A stretch of DNA of 61,150 nucleotides from an uncultured Lachnospiraceae bacterium (GCA_947627245.1 CANQVH010000015.1:1-61150), one strand, 5' to 3'. Positions 25,368 to 32,989 are shown, counted from the stretch's first letter. Translations and numbers: made by a program. The notes: generated from the sequence alone by a model not told the origin.

Positions 25368-26085
25368 TCTGATTATCAAAAATTATCTGTTTTCTAGCGA
25401 AGAGTTTATGGTGCTGTCGGCCTGCGTGGGCATAGAGAAGCTTCCGGTTCTGTTTGAGAGCGATCCGAGACAGCCGGATCGGGACGAATTGGATCATACG
25501 ATTTTTCAATTGTACCAAAAAGGGATTCTGACATGGGAAAACGACAGTTCTTATGAACTGCGGCAGGATGTGCGGACGTTGTTTTTGGACATGAAAACTG
25601 CGAAAAAGGAACTGCACATTTATTCAAAGAAAACCGGAGGGCCGCTTCTGTGCTTCTGGAATGAATATGTCGTAGTGACGGAGCTGAGCGGAAACGATTG
25701 GGGTGCAGTCAAGGTGCACAGCCTTCAGTCGAAAGAATTTCTGGATGAGCTGCGGGACAGGCGAATCCTTCCGGAGAGAGACTGCGCGCAGTTTAAGGAG
25801 ACGATCGACAGAGAATCAGAAAAACGGTGCAACGATTTTCTTCAGGAAAGCCCTGCAATGCTTCAGGACGGACATATGAAGTATGAGCTTTTGGAAGAAT
25901 TACTGGAAAAAACCCGGGATCTTTTTGCGTTTATCGCAGTATACGACAGGGTTTTGGAACAAAATCAAGGAGTCATACTGATTCTGAATTGTGGCATTGC
26001 GGATTGCATTGCATATGTAGGAGACGGTCATACCTACCTGTGCTATTACACGGAGGAAGAGCTGAGAAGACTGTTTCAATTATAG
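25360..26085 (+). CDS. Unknown protein, candidate EspG-like chaperone
   Basis: A 241-residue soluble protein that overlaps the LytTR gene by eight bases. No family was identified with certainty. Its pattern recalls EspG chaperones of actinobacterial ESX systems: a start with LFSSEEFMVLSACVG then LPVLF, a following helix ending in LYQKGILTW, and later alternating short strands and helices. EspG binds PE/PPE substrates in mycobacteria; a WXG100 or effector chaperone is thus the working idea. This is inference from visual pattern only, and general helix-strand resemblance could mislead. There is no signal peptide or membrane segment. Confidence 0.5.
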   Translation: MSDLIIKNYLFSSEEFMVLSACVGIEKLPVLFESDPRQPDRDELDHTIFQLYQKGILTWENDSSYELRQDVRTLFLDMKTAKKELHIYSKKTGGPLLCFWNEYVVVTELSGNDWGAVKVHSLQSKEFLDELRDRRILPERDCAQFKETIDRESEKRCNDFLQESPAMLQDGHMKYELLEELLEKTRDLFAFIAVYDRVLEQNQGVILILNCGIADCIAYVGDGHTYLCYYTEEELRRLFQL

Positions 26086-26112
26086 ACAGATATGCGAAAG
26101 GAGAAATACAAA

Positions 26113-26361
26113 ATGATCCTTGTGGACATCTATATTCCTGCGTTGGACAAAACCTATGATTTTCAGGTGGACGAGAGCGTTCCGGTAGAAGATCTGGTCA
26201 TGGAGATTGCAGAGATGGTAGGAAGCGAGACAAAAACCAGAAATAAACTCTCTGCGGAAAAGTTTCTGTTATGTTCTATGGATCGTAGCATCATTATTCC
26301 AAAGGGTTCTACACTGGGAAGCTATGGAATACGAAACGGTTTCAGGCTGATGCTGGTGTAA
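26113..26361 (+). CDS. esaB: EsaB/YukD-like ubiquitin-fold protein
   Basis: An 82-residue protein with the pattern of the small ubiquitin-like component of Firmicute type VII systems. A beta hairpin start (MILVDIYIPALDKTYDFQVD) leads to a helix (VEDLVMEIAEMV), then short strands ending in LGSYGIRNGFRLMLV. ATG 26113 is used because AAAGGAG stands nine bases before it; the upstream ATG at 26092 has no site. It closes the machinery operon and a terminator follows. EsaB is cytosolic and needed for secretion in relatives, but its exact role is unsettled. Confidence 0.82.
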   Translation: MILVDIYIPALDKTYDFQVDESVPVEDLVMEIAEMVGSETKTRNKLSAEKFLLCSMDRSIIIPKGSTLGSYGIRNGFRLMLV

Positions 26362-26373
26362 TTTGCATTCTGT

Positions 26374-26403
26374 CCCTGAAAAACTGCAGTTCGTCGGGTT
26401 TTT
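26374..26403 (+). terminator. Likely terminator between machinery and substrate genes
   Basis: An imperfect C/G-closed hairpin (CCC...GGG with inner AACTGCAGTT) is followed by TTTTT. The stem is not strong. It lies between esaB and the ESX genes and just before a new -10 box. Confidence 0.5.
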
Positions 26404-26426
26404 AACTTTCTTTGGCTTTGGTCTTC

Positions 26427-26432
26427 TATAAT
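26427..26432 (+). promoter_or_regulatory. Candidate promoter of the substrate gene cluster
   Basis: A perfect TATAAT 27 bases before ATG 26459, with no good -35 box at 16-18 bases. Activator-dependent use, for example by the LytTR protein, is possible but not shown. Confidence 0.45.
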
Positions 26433-26458
26433 GTGGACAGTTGATGGGGGAGATGCGG

Positions 26459-26827
26459 ATGATTACGATTCATACAGGGCGGCTGAGAGATCAGGCGGAG
26501 CTACTGAATAAAGAAGCTTTTCAATACAATCACAGATTGTCCGGGCTGGAGGATTGCATCGTCTGGCTCAGACATCAGGAATTCGACGAGGTGGATGAAA
26601 TTCTGTGGCTGTTGTCCGGTCAGCGTGAGAAGCTGGACCGACAGAAGGAAGAACTGCTTATGCTGTCGGGAATATTGCAGAGGATTTGCAGTCGATATGA
26701 GACGGCGGAACAGGAGATTCTGGAAAGCACGGATTCCTGCCAAAAGCTGAAAGGTTACGTGAAAACCATAAAGCTGTCTGACATTCGGGATCGGCTTGCA
26801 GTGCTGGGAGTTCAGATAACTCTTTGA
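26459..26827 (+). CDS. Small helical ESX-like protein
   Basis: A 122-residue, almost fully helical, charged protein. It starts at ATG 26459 with GGGGGAG upstream. It lacks a clear WXG turn but keeps a YxxxE signal of type VII substrates (YETAE near residue 80) and opens the substrate cluster. The central LWLLSG may form the turn. Possibly a divergent WXG100 member or a chaperone for the others. No other family is suggested. Confidence 0.65.
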   Translation: MITIHTGRLRDQAELLNKEAFQYNHRLSGLEDCIVWLRHQEFDEVDEILWLLSGQREKLDRQKEELLMLSGILQRICSRYETAEQEILESTDSCQKLKGYVKTIKLSDIRDRLAVLGVQITL

Positions 26828-26858
26828 CGATATTTTTCAGGAAAGGACGGAGTCAGGT

Positions 26859-27164
26859 ATGGCGATAAGCAAAATCAGGGTGGATACGGGAAGGCTGGAT
26901 CAGACGCGCAAGGAGCTTCAGGCGAAGCTGGATAAGATCAGAAAGGACATTGATCAGATACGGGATGATATGAATACATTGAATTCCATGTGGGCGGGAG
27001 ACGCACACGAGGCTTTTGAGACGACCGTAGCAGAGGACATTTCGGCGCTTGGCGGAATGTGCGATACCCTGCAGGAAGTTATCAATTATGAAAGCGGTGC
27101 GGTAACGGAATACAACAAATGTGAGCAGCAGGTGGCAGATTTGATTACACAGATCAGAGTTTGA
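26859..27164 (+). CDS. WXG100 protein, type A of first triplet
   Basis: A 101-residue helical hairpin with the WXG turn in MWAGDAHEAF and a YxxxE signal YNKCE near the end. Such proteins form dimers exported by the EssC motor. It resembles the protein at 31992 in length, turn position and order, and heads an A-B-C set of three with the next two genes. Its ATG is preceded by AGGAAAGGACGGAG-type purines. Confidence 0.85.
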   Translation: MAISKIRVDTGRLDQTRKELQAKLDKIRKDIDQIRDDMNTLNSMWAGDAHEAFETTVAEDISALGGMCDTLQEVINYESGAVTEYNKCEQQVADLITQIRV

Positions 27165-27175
27165 GGAGGTGCGGC

Positions 27176-27490
27176 ATGGGAATCGTTTTAAAGGTGACTC
27201 CGGAGACATTGCTCAGCATGTCGGATAATATTGAAAAGCAGATAAACGATCTACAGAAGCAGTTTCGGGCGATCCATACGGATATCGGCAGAACGCAGTC
27301 TTTTTGGGAAGGGGAGGCAAGCAACCGGCATAAATCGCAGTATGATGAGCTGAAGGACGATATTGATGAAGCGATAAAGCACTTGAAGGATCATCCGGTG
27401 AATCTGCTTCGGATGGCAGATTTGTATAAGACGACAGAGACGCAGGTAAAGCTCACGGCGCAGGCTTTGTCAGCGGATGTCATAGTATAA
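27176..27490 (+). CDS. WXG100 protein, type B of first triplet
   Basis: A 104-residue helical hairpin with SFWEGEAS at the turn, a YxxxE signal YKTTE, and the C-terminal tail SADVIV. ATG 27176 follows GAGGAGG; an in-frame ATG-less extension to 27161 is less likely. It is paralogous to 32308, sharing LKV near the start, FWEG/YWEG and the DVIV end. Probable partner of the preceding protein. Confidence 0.85.
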   Translation: MGIVLKVTPETLLSMSDNIEKQINDLQKQFRAIHTDIGRTQSFWEGEASNRHKSQYDELKDDIDEAIKHLKDHPVNLLRMADLYKTTETQVKLTAQALSADVIV

Positions 27491-27507
27491 TGTGGAGGTA
27501 GCTTGGA

Positions 27508-27822
27508 ATGGGAAAAAGTGAATCAGAGATACGCATGGATTATAACAACGCTATTCGACAGGCGGAGTCTTTGAACCAGATTGCAAGGGAGCTGAAGAAT
27601 ACTGCCAACAGAAACTTTCAGGATTGTGTTTCCGAAATTTCAAGCAGTTGGACAGGAGACAACTCTGCGGCATACGTAAGAAAGTGCAATGTGTTGAAAG
27701 CGGATATCGTGAAGTCGGCGGAAAAGCTTGAGAGAACAGCAGAAACGATACGGAAGATCGCGGGCAATACATATACTGCCGAGATGAACGCATTGAAGAT
27801 AGCGATTGCGAGAAAGTATTAA
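27508..27822 (+). CDS. WXG100 protein, type C of first triplet
   Basis: A 104-residue helical protein with turn SSWTGDNSAAY. Its start (MGKSESEIRMDYNNAIRQAESL) clearly matches that of 32675 (MGKTSDQIYINYQAVLQKAD), so both are type C copies. No YxxxE signal is evident, and it ends ARKY. It may be exported only in complex with a partner. Confidence 0.83.
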   Translation: MGKSESEIRMDYNNAIRQAESLNQIARELKNTANRNFQDCVSEISSSWTGDNSAAYVRKCNVLKADIVKSAEKLERTAETIRKIAGNTYTAEMNALKIAIARKY

Positions 27823-27895
27823 AGTATATAAAATCTCCGGGAAAGAGATGTTTATATAAACCATTATTTTATCTTATTTTAAGGAGGAAACAATT

Positions 27896-28195
27896 ATGAG
27901 TGAGATTCAAGTAACATCAGCGACACTGAGAAGCAAAGCAGAAGAGCTGAACCAGATGAATGAGCAGTTCAAGACTGCTGTTACCGCCTTGACTGAGGAA
28001 GAGACGGGTTTGCGCTCCAGCTACGAGGGCGAGTCCAGCGATGCGTTCCACGCTGCGTTCACGAAAGACATTACCCAGATGAACAATTTCTACAATGCTA
28101 TTGCGCAGTATGTTCAGAAGCTGGTATCGATCGCGGATACCTATGAGAAGGCAGAGCAAGCTAATGTCGCGACTGCAACAACGAGAAACTATTAA
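27896..28195 (+). CDS. WXG100-like protein with YEG turn
   Basis: A 99-residue helical hairpin. The turn reads SSYEGESSDAF, so tyrosine replaces the tryptophan of WXG. A YxxxE signal (YEKAE) follows, and the end is TRNY. AAGGAGG stands upstream, and 73 untranslated bases separate it from the previous gene, so it may have its own start of transcription. Strong ribosome site and clean composition suggest an abundant EsxA-type substrate, paired with the next gene. Confidence 0.85.
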   Translation: MSEIQVTSATLRSKAEELNQMNEQFKTAVTALTEEETGLRSSYEGESSDAFHAAFTKDITQMNNFYNAIAQYVQKLVSIADTYEKAEQANVATATTRNY

Positions 28196-28237
28196 TTTAC
28201 ATTCGATTGAAAAAATTAGGAAAGTGAGGGTTTTATT

Positions 28238-28558
28238 ATGGCAGCAGGTATCTTGAGAGTAACGCCGGAAAAATTACAGGCAACGGCATCCAGTTTTGAG
28301 GCAAGCGCTTCATCGGTCAACAGTCTGACACAGCAGATGACTTCTATCGTGACCAGTCTGACCGGACAGGTTTGGAGCGGTGAGGCAGCAACTGCTTACG
28401 TAAATAAGTTTAATGGTCTTCAGGATGATATGAACCGGATCTATAAGATGATCAAGGAGCATTCGGATGATCTGACGACGATTGCTCAGCAGTTGATCAC
28501 GGCAGAGAATAGCAATATGGAGTTGGCGAACGGGTTGTCTTCTGATGTGATCGTATAG
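28238..28558 (+). CDS. WXG100 protein with DVIV tail
   Basis: A 106-residue Ser/Thr/Ala-rich helical hairpin with turn QVWSGEAATAY and C-terminal SSDVIV. It lacks the YxxxE signal its neighbour has, as expected if one member of an Esx pair carries the signal. Probable heterodimer partner of the 27896 product; the pairing is inference. Confidence 0.86.
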   Translation: MAAGILRVTPEKLQATASSFEASASSVNSLTQQMTSIVTSLTGQVWSGEAATAYVNKFNGLQDDMNRIYKMIKEHSDDLTTIAQQLITAENSNMELANGLSSDVIV

Positions 28559-28577
28559 GAATACGAATAGACGCAGG

Positions 28578-28605
28578 GAAACGCCGATGGCGACATCGGC
28601 GTTTC
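28578..28605 (+). terminator. Hairpin after the ESX pair
   Basis: A 12-base perfect stem (28578-28589 with 28594-28605) with a GCGA loop, a stable tetraloop type. No T-run follows, so it may protect the 3' end or reduce read-through into 28639 rather than act as a full terminator. Confidence 0.55.
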
Positions 28606-28638
28606 TCGAATGTATGATGTGGTATTGCAGGGGAGTAT

Positions 28639-29970
28639 ATGGCAGGAAAACGAAAAATCCGAAAAATTAATATATTGTTCTTGTTCTGTGCTTTTCTGAC
28701 ACTTTTCTTGTGTGTGGGAGCTTCCGGCAGCGCATCTCAGGAATCCGAGACGGAAAGACCGGAAACAGAGATCATGGAAGAGCTGAAGACGCACAGCGGA
28801 GGAATTGTGCGGGTCGAGTCTGTCTGCTGGGACGGAGAAGAGAAAGTATATCAGACAAAATCGTTTTCCGGTTTCGTCGTATCGGGAGATACCATGGGGA
28901 TTCATGTTGTCACGATCCAGAAGGATCTTGCGTATTCTCCGAAGGAAAAGGCGAACATAAAAAAGAAATATAACTTAGATGACAATGCGAGGATTGCTGA
29001 GAAACTTGAGATTGTCTTTGATGGAGATCTGAGAGTGACAGCGGAGGCTGTCGGAGAAAGCGACCAGAGAAATCTGACTGTTCTGAAAATGAATCAGAAT
29101 GTCAGCTTTGAAGACATTCTCCTGTTTTCAGGGAATAACGTTTTTAATAAAGAAAAGATATATTTGCTTAGCTATCCGCAGACAGAGGACGGGAAAAAAG
29201 CGGTTTACAATGCAGAAAATACTGTTGTTACACGAGGCACAGCAGGAAGATTCTATAAAAAGAATGAGATTTCTTTTTTTCAGCATGAGATCAAAACAGA
29301 CGATTGCTCCGCAGGAGGTCCAATTCTGGATGCGAAAGGACATATTGTCGGCGTGTTGTTGACATCAGCCGATGAAAAGAAGGGATCTGCGATCAGCGGG
29401 CAGGAGGTTCGCGAATTTCTGGATACGCTGAACGTGAGCTATCAGGAATATCAGGAGGTTGCAGAGGAAAAGAAGCTTCCGCTTCTGAATCTTATTTTGG
29501 GAGCTGTTATTGCGGTGTTGTTGCTGACAATCGTTATCCGGCAGATTCGGGGAGTTGTCGGACGCGACAGAAGTGATGAGCCGGAAGCAGACGCGACAAA
29601 ACGGAAAGGTAAGACAAAGAAGAAAAAGCCGACCGGAGGATATAAACAGACAAGAAATATGCCGACGGGATCAGGAGCGAGTCTGGAGTATCCGGAAGAA
29701 AAGAGATTTGTAATTATCTGTAAGAAGGAGTTTTTGATTGGAAGGCAGAAAGAAGCGGATTTTTCTCTTGCGGACAGTAAAAGCGTCAGTCGAAGACATG
29801 CATGCATTCGATTCGACGGAAGAACGTATTATCTGTCAGATCTGCAATCTACGAATTTTACGTTTTTAAACGGGCAGAAAATAGAACCGGGCAGACAGGC
29901 GCTGCTGTCGGATGGAGATGAGATTACGGTGGGAAAAGAAAAGTTAATTTTTCACACTGGAAATAAATAA
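28639..29970 (+). CDS. Membrane protein: degenerate trypsin-like domain plus FHA domain
   Basis: A 443-residue protein with signal peptide (about 8-32), a short Glu/Thr stretch, an outside domain of trypsin/HtrA type (about 45-270), a membrane segment (about 282-303), a Lys-rich linker and a cytosolic FHA domain (about 355-443; IGRQKEADFSL, SRRHACI, STNFTFLNG). In the protease fold the serine box reads CSAGGPIL where HtrA has NSGGPL, so serine becomes alanine. The aspartate strand reads RNLTVLKM (for DLAVLKI), and the histidine site reads VVTIQKDL (for VTNNHVV). All three catalytic residues thus seem lost. It is probably a binding or sensing protein that reports inside through FHA. MycP proteases of ESX systems occupy a loosely similar place. 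Confidence 0.75.
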   Translation: MAGKRKIRKINILFLFCAFLTLFLCVGASGSASQESETERPETEIMEELKTHSGGIVRVESVCWDGEEKVYQTKSFSGFVVSGDTMGIHVVTIQKDLAYSPKEKANIKKKYNLDDNARIAEKLEIVFDGDLRVTAEAVGESDQRNLTVLKMNQNVSFEDILLFSGNNVFNKEKIYLLSYPQTEDGKKAVYNAENTVVTRGTAGRFYKKNEISFFQHEIKTDDCSAGGPILDAKGHIVGVLLTSADEKKGSAISGQEVREFLDTLNVSYQEYQEVAEEKKLPLLNLILGAVIAVLLLTIVIRQIRGVVGRDRSDEPEADATKRKGKTKKKKPTGGYKQTRNMPTGSGASLEYPEEKRFVIICKKEFLIGRQKEADFSLADSKSVSRRHACIRFDGRTYYLSDLQSTNFTFLNGQKIEPGRQALLSDGDEITVGKEKLIFHTGNK

Positions 29971-30009
29971 AAAAGATGTGTTATGATAATAACAAGGAAG
30001 GAGGAAAAG

Positions 30010-31167
30010 ATGGCTTCATTTTCGGTTGATTGTTCGAAAATAAAAAGCCAGGCTGCCGCGCTGGAGGGAATCGAAAAAAAGTTGAATGCCCTACAGGGCG
30101 ACATCCGACAGGTACAAAACGCGTTGTCTTTGCACGGCTCGGCGGGAGGGTCCGTCCGGAGGGCGGTCGGTCTTCAGGCGTCGGAGATATCTGAATACGG
30201 CAGAAAGGCGGACAGCTTGGCAGTAGGCTTGAGAAATGTTGCTGCCGTATACATAAAGGCGGAAAATACGATAAAGGGTGTGGAAGTCAGGAAAAGAGAA
30301 TTTGACTGGACGTCGCTCTTGGCATTTCCGCATATTCCCGGACTTTTGAACCTTGTGCTCAGCAGCCTGTCTTCTTTTGGCAAGGGATGGATTGGCGAAG
30401 AGGTAGCCGATGCATGGCTGAAAGGATCCGTCAGCGGTGAGGGGCCGCTTTTTGGGATATCGACTTCCGGTGAGCTTTACGGCGAGCTTTTTGGTACGTC
30501 CAACAAAAAAGAGTTCGGCGTTAAAGTGAAGTACAAAGAGAAAGACGGAAAGATGGTCTTTGACGAGCTGGGGATCGGCGCCGAGGTCAGCGGAGAGGCG
30601 CATGTGGCAAAGGGAAAAGCGAAAGGAAGCATTGGTTTTGCTTCCGGAAGCATTGAGGCTGCTCTGGGGAAGGTTTCCGCAGGAGGTAGCATAGGAGCCG
30701 CGCTGTTCAAGGATGGAAAGCTCAGTCCTCAGCTGTACGCGAAGGCGAGCGCTAAGGCGGTTGCGGCGGAGGGAAGCATAAATGGGCAGCTCGGGAATGA
30801 TGACGTGAATGCGCATGCAAAGGCAAGCGGAGAGGTGTTCACAGCCGAGGCAAAAGCGGAGGGAGCAATCGGAGAATTCACCTACAAAGATGACGCAACC
30901 GGCGAAACAAAGACGGCTTTCGGAGTGAAAGGCACTGTGGGAGCGGAAGCTTATGCCGCTTCGGGGAAGGTTTCCGGGGGCATTACGATTTTGGGCGTTA
31001 AGATAGATGTCGGGGTGAGCGGTCATGCAGGTGGAGTCGGAGGAAAGATTGGAGGTTACATAGGAAGCGGCGGCGCAAAAGGGACGATTGGAGCAGGGCT
31101 CGGTCTGGGACTTGGACTTGATGTCAGTGTTGATTGGTCGAATTTTAAATGGCCGTGGGAGAAATAA
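30010..31167 (+). CDS. Candidate type VII effector with Gly/Ala-rich C-terminal region
   Basis: A 385-residue protein from ATG 30010 (GGAAGGAGG upstream). Residues 1-100 are helical with a central Gly-Ser turn (LHGSAGGS) and a YxxxE signal (YIKAE), like an export domain. Residues 150-375 are a run of amphipathic strands rich in Gly, Ala, Ser and Lys with repeated AxGxVxxGxxIG patterns, ending in a tryptophan-rich WSNFKWPWEK. No enzyme motif is seen. A membrane-active toxin or a structural secreted protein are both possible. DUF4176 and DUF3592 genes follow, as expected for effector partners or protection. Confidence 0.55.
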   Translation: MASFSVDCSKIKSQAAALEGIEKKLNALQGDIRQVQNALSLHGSAGGSVRRAVGLQASEISEYGRKADSLAVGLRNVAAVYIKAENTIKGVEVRKREFDWTSLLAFPHIPGLLNLVLSSLSSFGKGWIGEEVADAWLKGSVSGEGPLFGISTSGELYGELFGTSNKKEFGVKVKYKEKDGKMVFDELGIGAEVSGEAHVAKGKAKGSIGFASGSIEAALGKVSAGGSIGAALFKDGKLSPQLYAKASAKAVAAEGSINGQLGNDDVNAHAKASGEVFTAEAKAEGAIGEFTYKDDATGETKTAFGVKGTVGAEAYAASGKVSGGITILGVKIDVGVSGHAGGVGGKIGGYIGSGGAKGTIGAGLGLGLGLDVSVDWSNFKWPWEK

Positions 31168-31194
31168 TTTCAATGATGAAAAGGAGGACAGTTT

Positions 31195-31497
31195 ATGTAT
31201 AAGGATTTGTTGCCGATAGGTTCTATCGTACGTTTGACTGATGGAGAAAGAAGGTTGATGATCTGCGGAAGGATTGTCTCGCAGGCAGGTACCGATAAGA
31301 TTTACGATTATGTGGGCTGCATTTATCCGCAGGGGATAGAGGACTCTGATAATATGTATTTTTTCAATCGGGACGTAATAGAAGATATTTATTTTATCGG
31401 TTTTCAGGATAAGGAGGAATTGATATTCCGCCACGAGATGCTGGATCAGCTCGGTGAGCTGGAAGTTGTGGACGGACATATCGTACCGAAGCAGTGA
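31195..31497 (+). CDS. DUF4176 protein
   Basis: A 100-residue soluble protein with the opening DLLPIGSIVRLTDGERRLMICGR and YVGCIYPQG, typical of DUF4176 proteins that recur in Firmicute type VII loci. Molecular role unknown; likely a chaperone or adaptor for the adjacent effector. AAAGGAGGA precedes the ATG. Confidence 0.75.
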   Translation: MYKDLLPIGSIVRLTDGERRLMICGRIVSQAGTDKIYDYVGCIYPQGIEDSDNMYFFNRDVIEDIYFIGFQDKEELIFRHEMLDQLGELEVVDGHIVPKQ

Positions 31498-31505
31498 GGA
31501 GACAT

Positions 31506-31979
31506 ATGGTGAACGGACGGATCATAATTTTACTGATTGCAGCAGGGTTGTTGCTGATCGGACTTGTTTTTGGCGGTGCTTCTATAGGGATGAGTATTTC
31601 CGTGAAAAAAAAGAAGGCGGTCTGTACCAGAAGAACTTCCGGCATTGTAACGGATATACGTGAGGAGAAAATGTCCGGTTCGATCGGAGAGGCTCCCCTG
31701 ATCTCATGGCATCCTGTTTTTACCTATGAGGTGAACGGACAGGAAATAAGTAAGAAAAGTAGCTACGGAAGTTCGAAGCAAGCGTTTTATGTCGGTCAGA
31801 AGGTAAATGTATATTACAATCCCGCTGATCCGAATGAATATTATGTTCAGGAGGAAAAAGTGTCAGGGGTACAGATGATTTTTTGGGGTGTCTCGCTTGG
31901 CCTGTTGCTGGCTGGAGGGATAACGCTTGCCATATATCTGTATTTTGGCAGACCAAACAGCTATGGAGCGATGCGATGA
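31506..31979 (+). CDS. DUF3592-like membrane protein
   Basis: A 157-residue protein with two membrane segments (about 7-28 and 122-145) and a small beta domain between them (PVFTYEVNGQEI, GQKVNVYYNPADPNEYYV), typical of DUF3592. ATG 31506 follows GAGGAGA. It sits right after the candidate effector and DUF4176 genes, so an immunity role against a membrane-acting effector is possible, though DUF3592 proteins are common and diverse. Confidence 0.7.
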   Translation: MVNGRIIILLIAAGLLLIGLVFGGASIGMSISVKKKKAVCTRRTSGIVTDIREEKMSGSIGEAPLISWHPVFTYEVNGQEISKKSSYGSSKQAFYVGQKVNVYYNPADPNEYYVQEEKVSGVQMIFWGVSLGLLLAGGITLAIYLYFGRPNSYGAMR

Positions 31980-31991
31980 GGTGATTGAAAT

Positions 31992-32294
31992 ATGGCGAAT
32001 GTACAGAGAGTTTCCTGCAGGTCGATGAAAGCGGATGCCGAATCTCTTTCGGAGGCGTTAAAAGATATTCCGAAGACGATCGAACTGTTGCAGGGTTCCA
32101 TGAGGAACCTGATGCAATGCTGGGATGGACCTGCATGGGCGGCGTTTCAGACGCAGGTGAACAAAGATATTCAGAAAATGCAGGAGGTATATCAGAATCT
32201 CGTGGAGATACAGAAAGCACTTGGAAAAGGCAGAGAAGAATACCTTCAGGCGGAGTATGACGTTTATACCGATGTGAAACTACTTTGGATCTAA
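31992..32294 (+). CDS. WXG100 protein, type A of second triplet
   Basis: A 100-residue helical hairpin with turn QCWDGPAWAAF and YxxxE signal YLQAE. It aligns with 26859 in size, turn position and the following DI(S/Q) helix. It begins the second A-B-C set, which leads into the lipoprotein and lipase genes. Confidence 0.84.
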   Translation: MANVQRVSCRSMKADAESLSEALKDIPKTIELLQGSMRNLMQCWDGPAWAAFQTQVNKDIQKMQEVYQNLVEIQKALGKGREEYLQAEYDVYTDVKLLWI

Positions 32295-32307
32295 GGAGAA
32301 ATCAGAG

Positions 32308-32634
32308 ATGAGCGATGCATCCGGAATGAGATTAAAGGTGAAAACGGAAGAGCTGGTGATGGCTGCCTCTGAGGTACAAACTCAGATCAATAGTATGCGA
32401 CGCCAGTTTGATAGGGCTGGAAATATCGTGAAAAAGAGCAGCGGTTACTGGGAAGGAGACGGGCAGGCGGCATACCTGCGCGCTTATGAGGAGAAGTATG
32501 ACTCTGTGGAGAATGCGTTGCGTTATTTTGAGAGCCATGTCAGAAATCTTCAAACAATGGCAGGAGTCTATGAGGCAGCCGAGACTGCGGCGTCGGAAGA
32601 GGTAGAGAAGCTGCAGGAGGATGTCATTGTATAA
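32308..32634 (+). CDS. WXG100 protein, type B of second triplet
   Basis: A 108-residue helical hairpin with turn GYWEGDGQAAY, YxxxE signal YEAAE and C-terminal QEDVIV. It is the counterpart of 27176 and shares the DVIV tail with that protein and 28238. Confidence 0.86.
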   Translation: MSDASGMRLKVKTEELVMAASEVQTQINSMRRQFDRAGNIVKKSSGYWEGDGQAAYLRAYEEKYDSVENALRYFESHVRNLQTMAGVYEAAETAASEEVEKLQEDVIV

Positions 32635-32674
32635 CGCTTTCAGCTAATGTGCAAAATTCTGTGAGGAGTAAAAA

Positions 32675-32977
32675 ATGGGCAAGACATCAGATCAGATCTA
32701 TATCAATTATCAGGCGGTGCTGCAGAAGGCGGATCGTCTGGAAGAATTGGCAGGAGAGATTCGCTCTGTTACCGAACAGGAGTTGTCCTGTTTTTTCTCA
32801 AATCGAAATATATGGTCTGGAGACAGTGGAGATATCTACCGGCAGAAGCTGACCAAATTGGAGAGCAATCTGCATAAGCGTGCGAAGGAGCTGCAGAATA
32901 CCGCAAATGCTGTGCGCAGCGCGGCGGAGCGACAATACCGGTTGGAGCGGGCGTTGGCTGAGCTGGTCTCCCATTAG
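32675..32977 (+). CDS. WXG100 protein, type C of second triplet
   Basis: A 100-residue helical hairpin with turn NIWSGDSGDIY. Its N-terminus matches that of 27508. TGAGGAG stands upstream of the ATG. It lacks a clear YxxxE signal, so a co-exported partner or a non-secreted chaperone of the lipase are both possible. Confidence 0.82.
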   Translation: MGKTSDQIYINYQAVLQKADRLEELAGEIRSVTEQELSCFFSNRNIWSGDSGDIYRQKLTKLESNLHKRAKELQNTANAVRSAAERQYRLERALAELVSH

Positions 32978-32989
32978 GAGCAGAAACAG

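Noticed and set aside
30091..31479. Minus-strand open frame of 462 codons opposite the candidate effector and DUF4176 genes
   Set aside because: The plus-strand genes have good ribosome sites and recognisable features; the minus frame has none.
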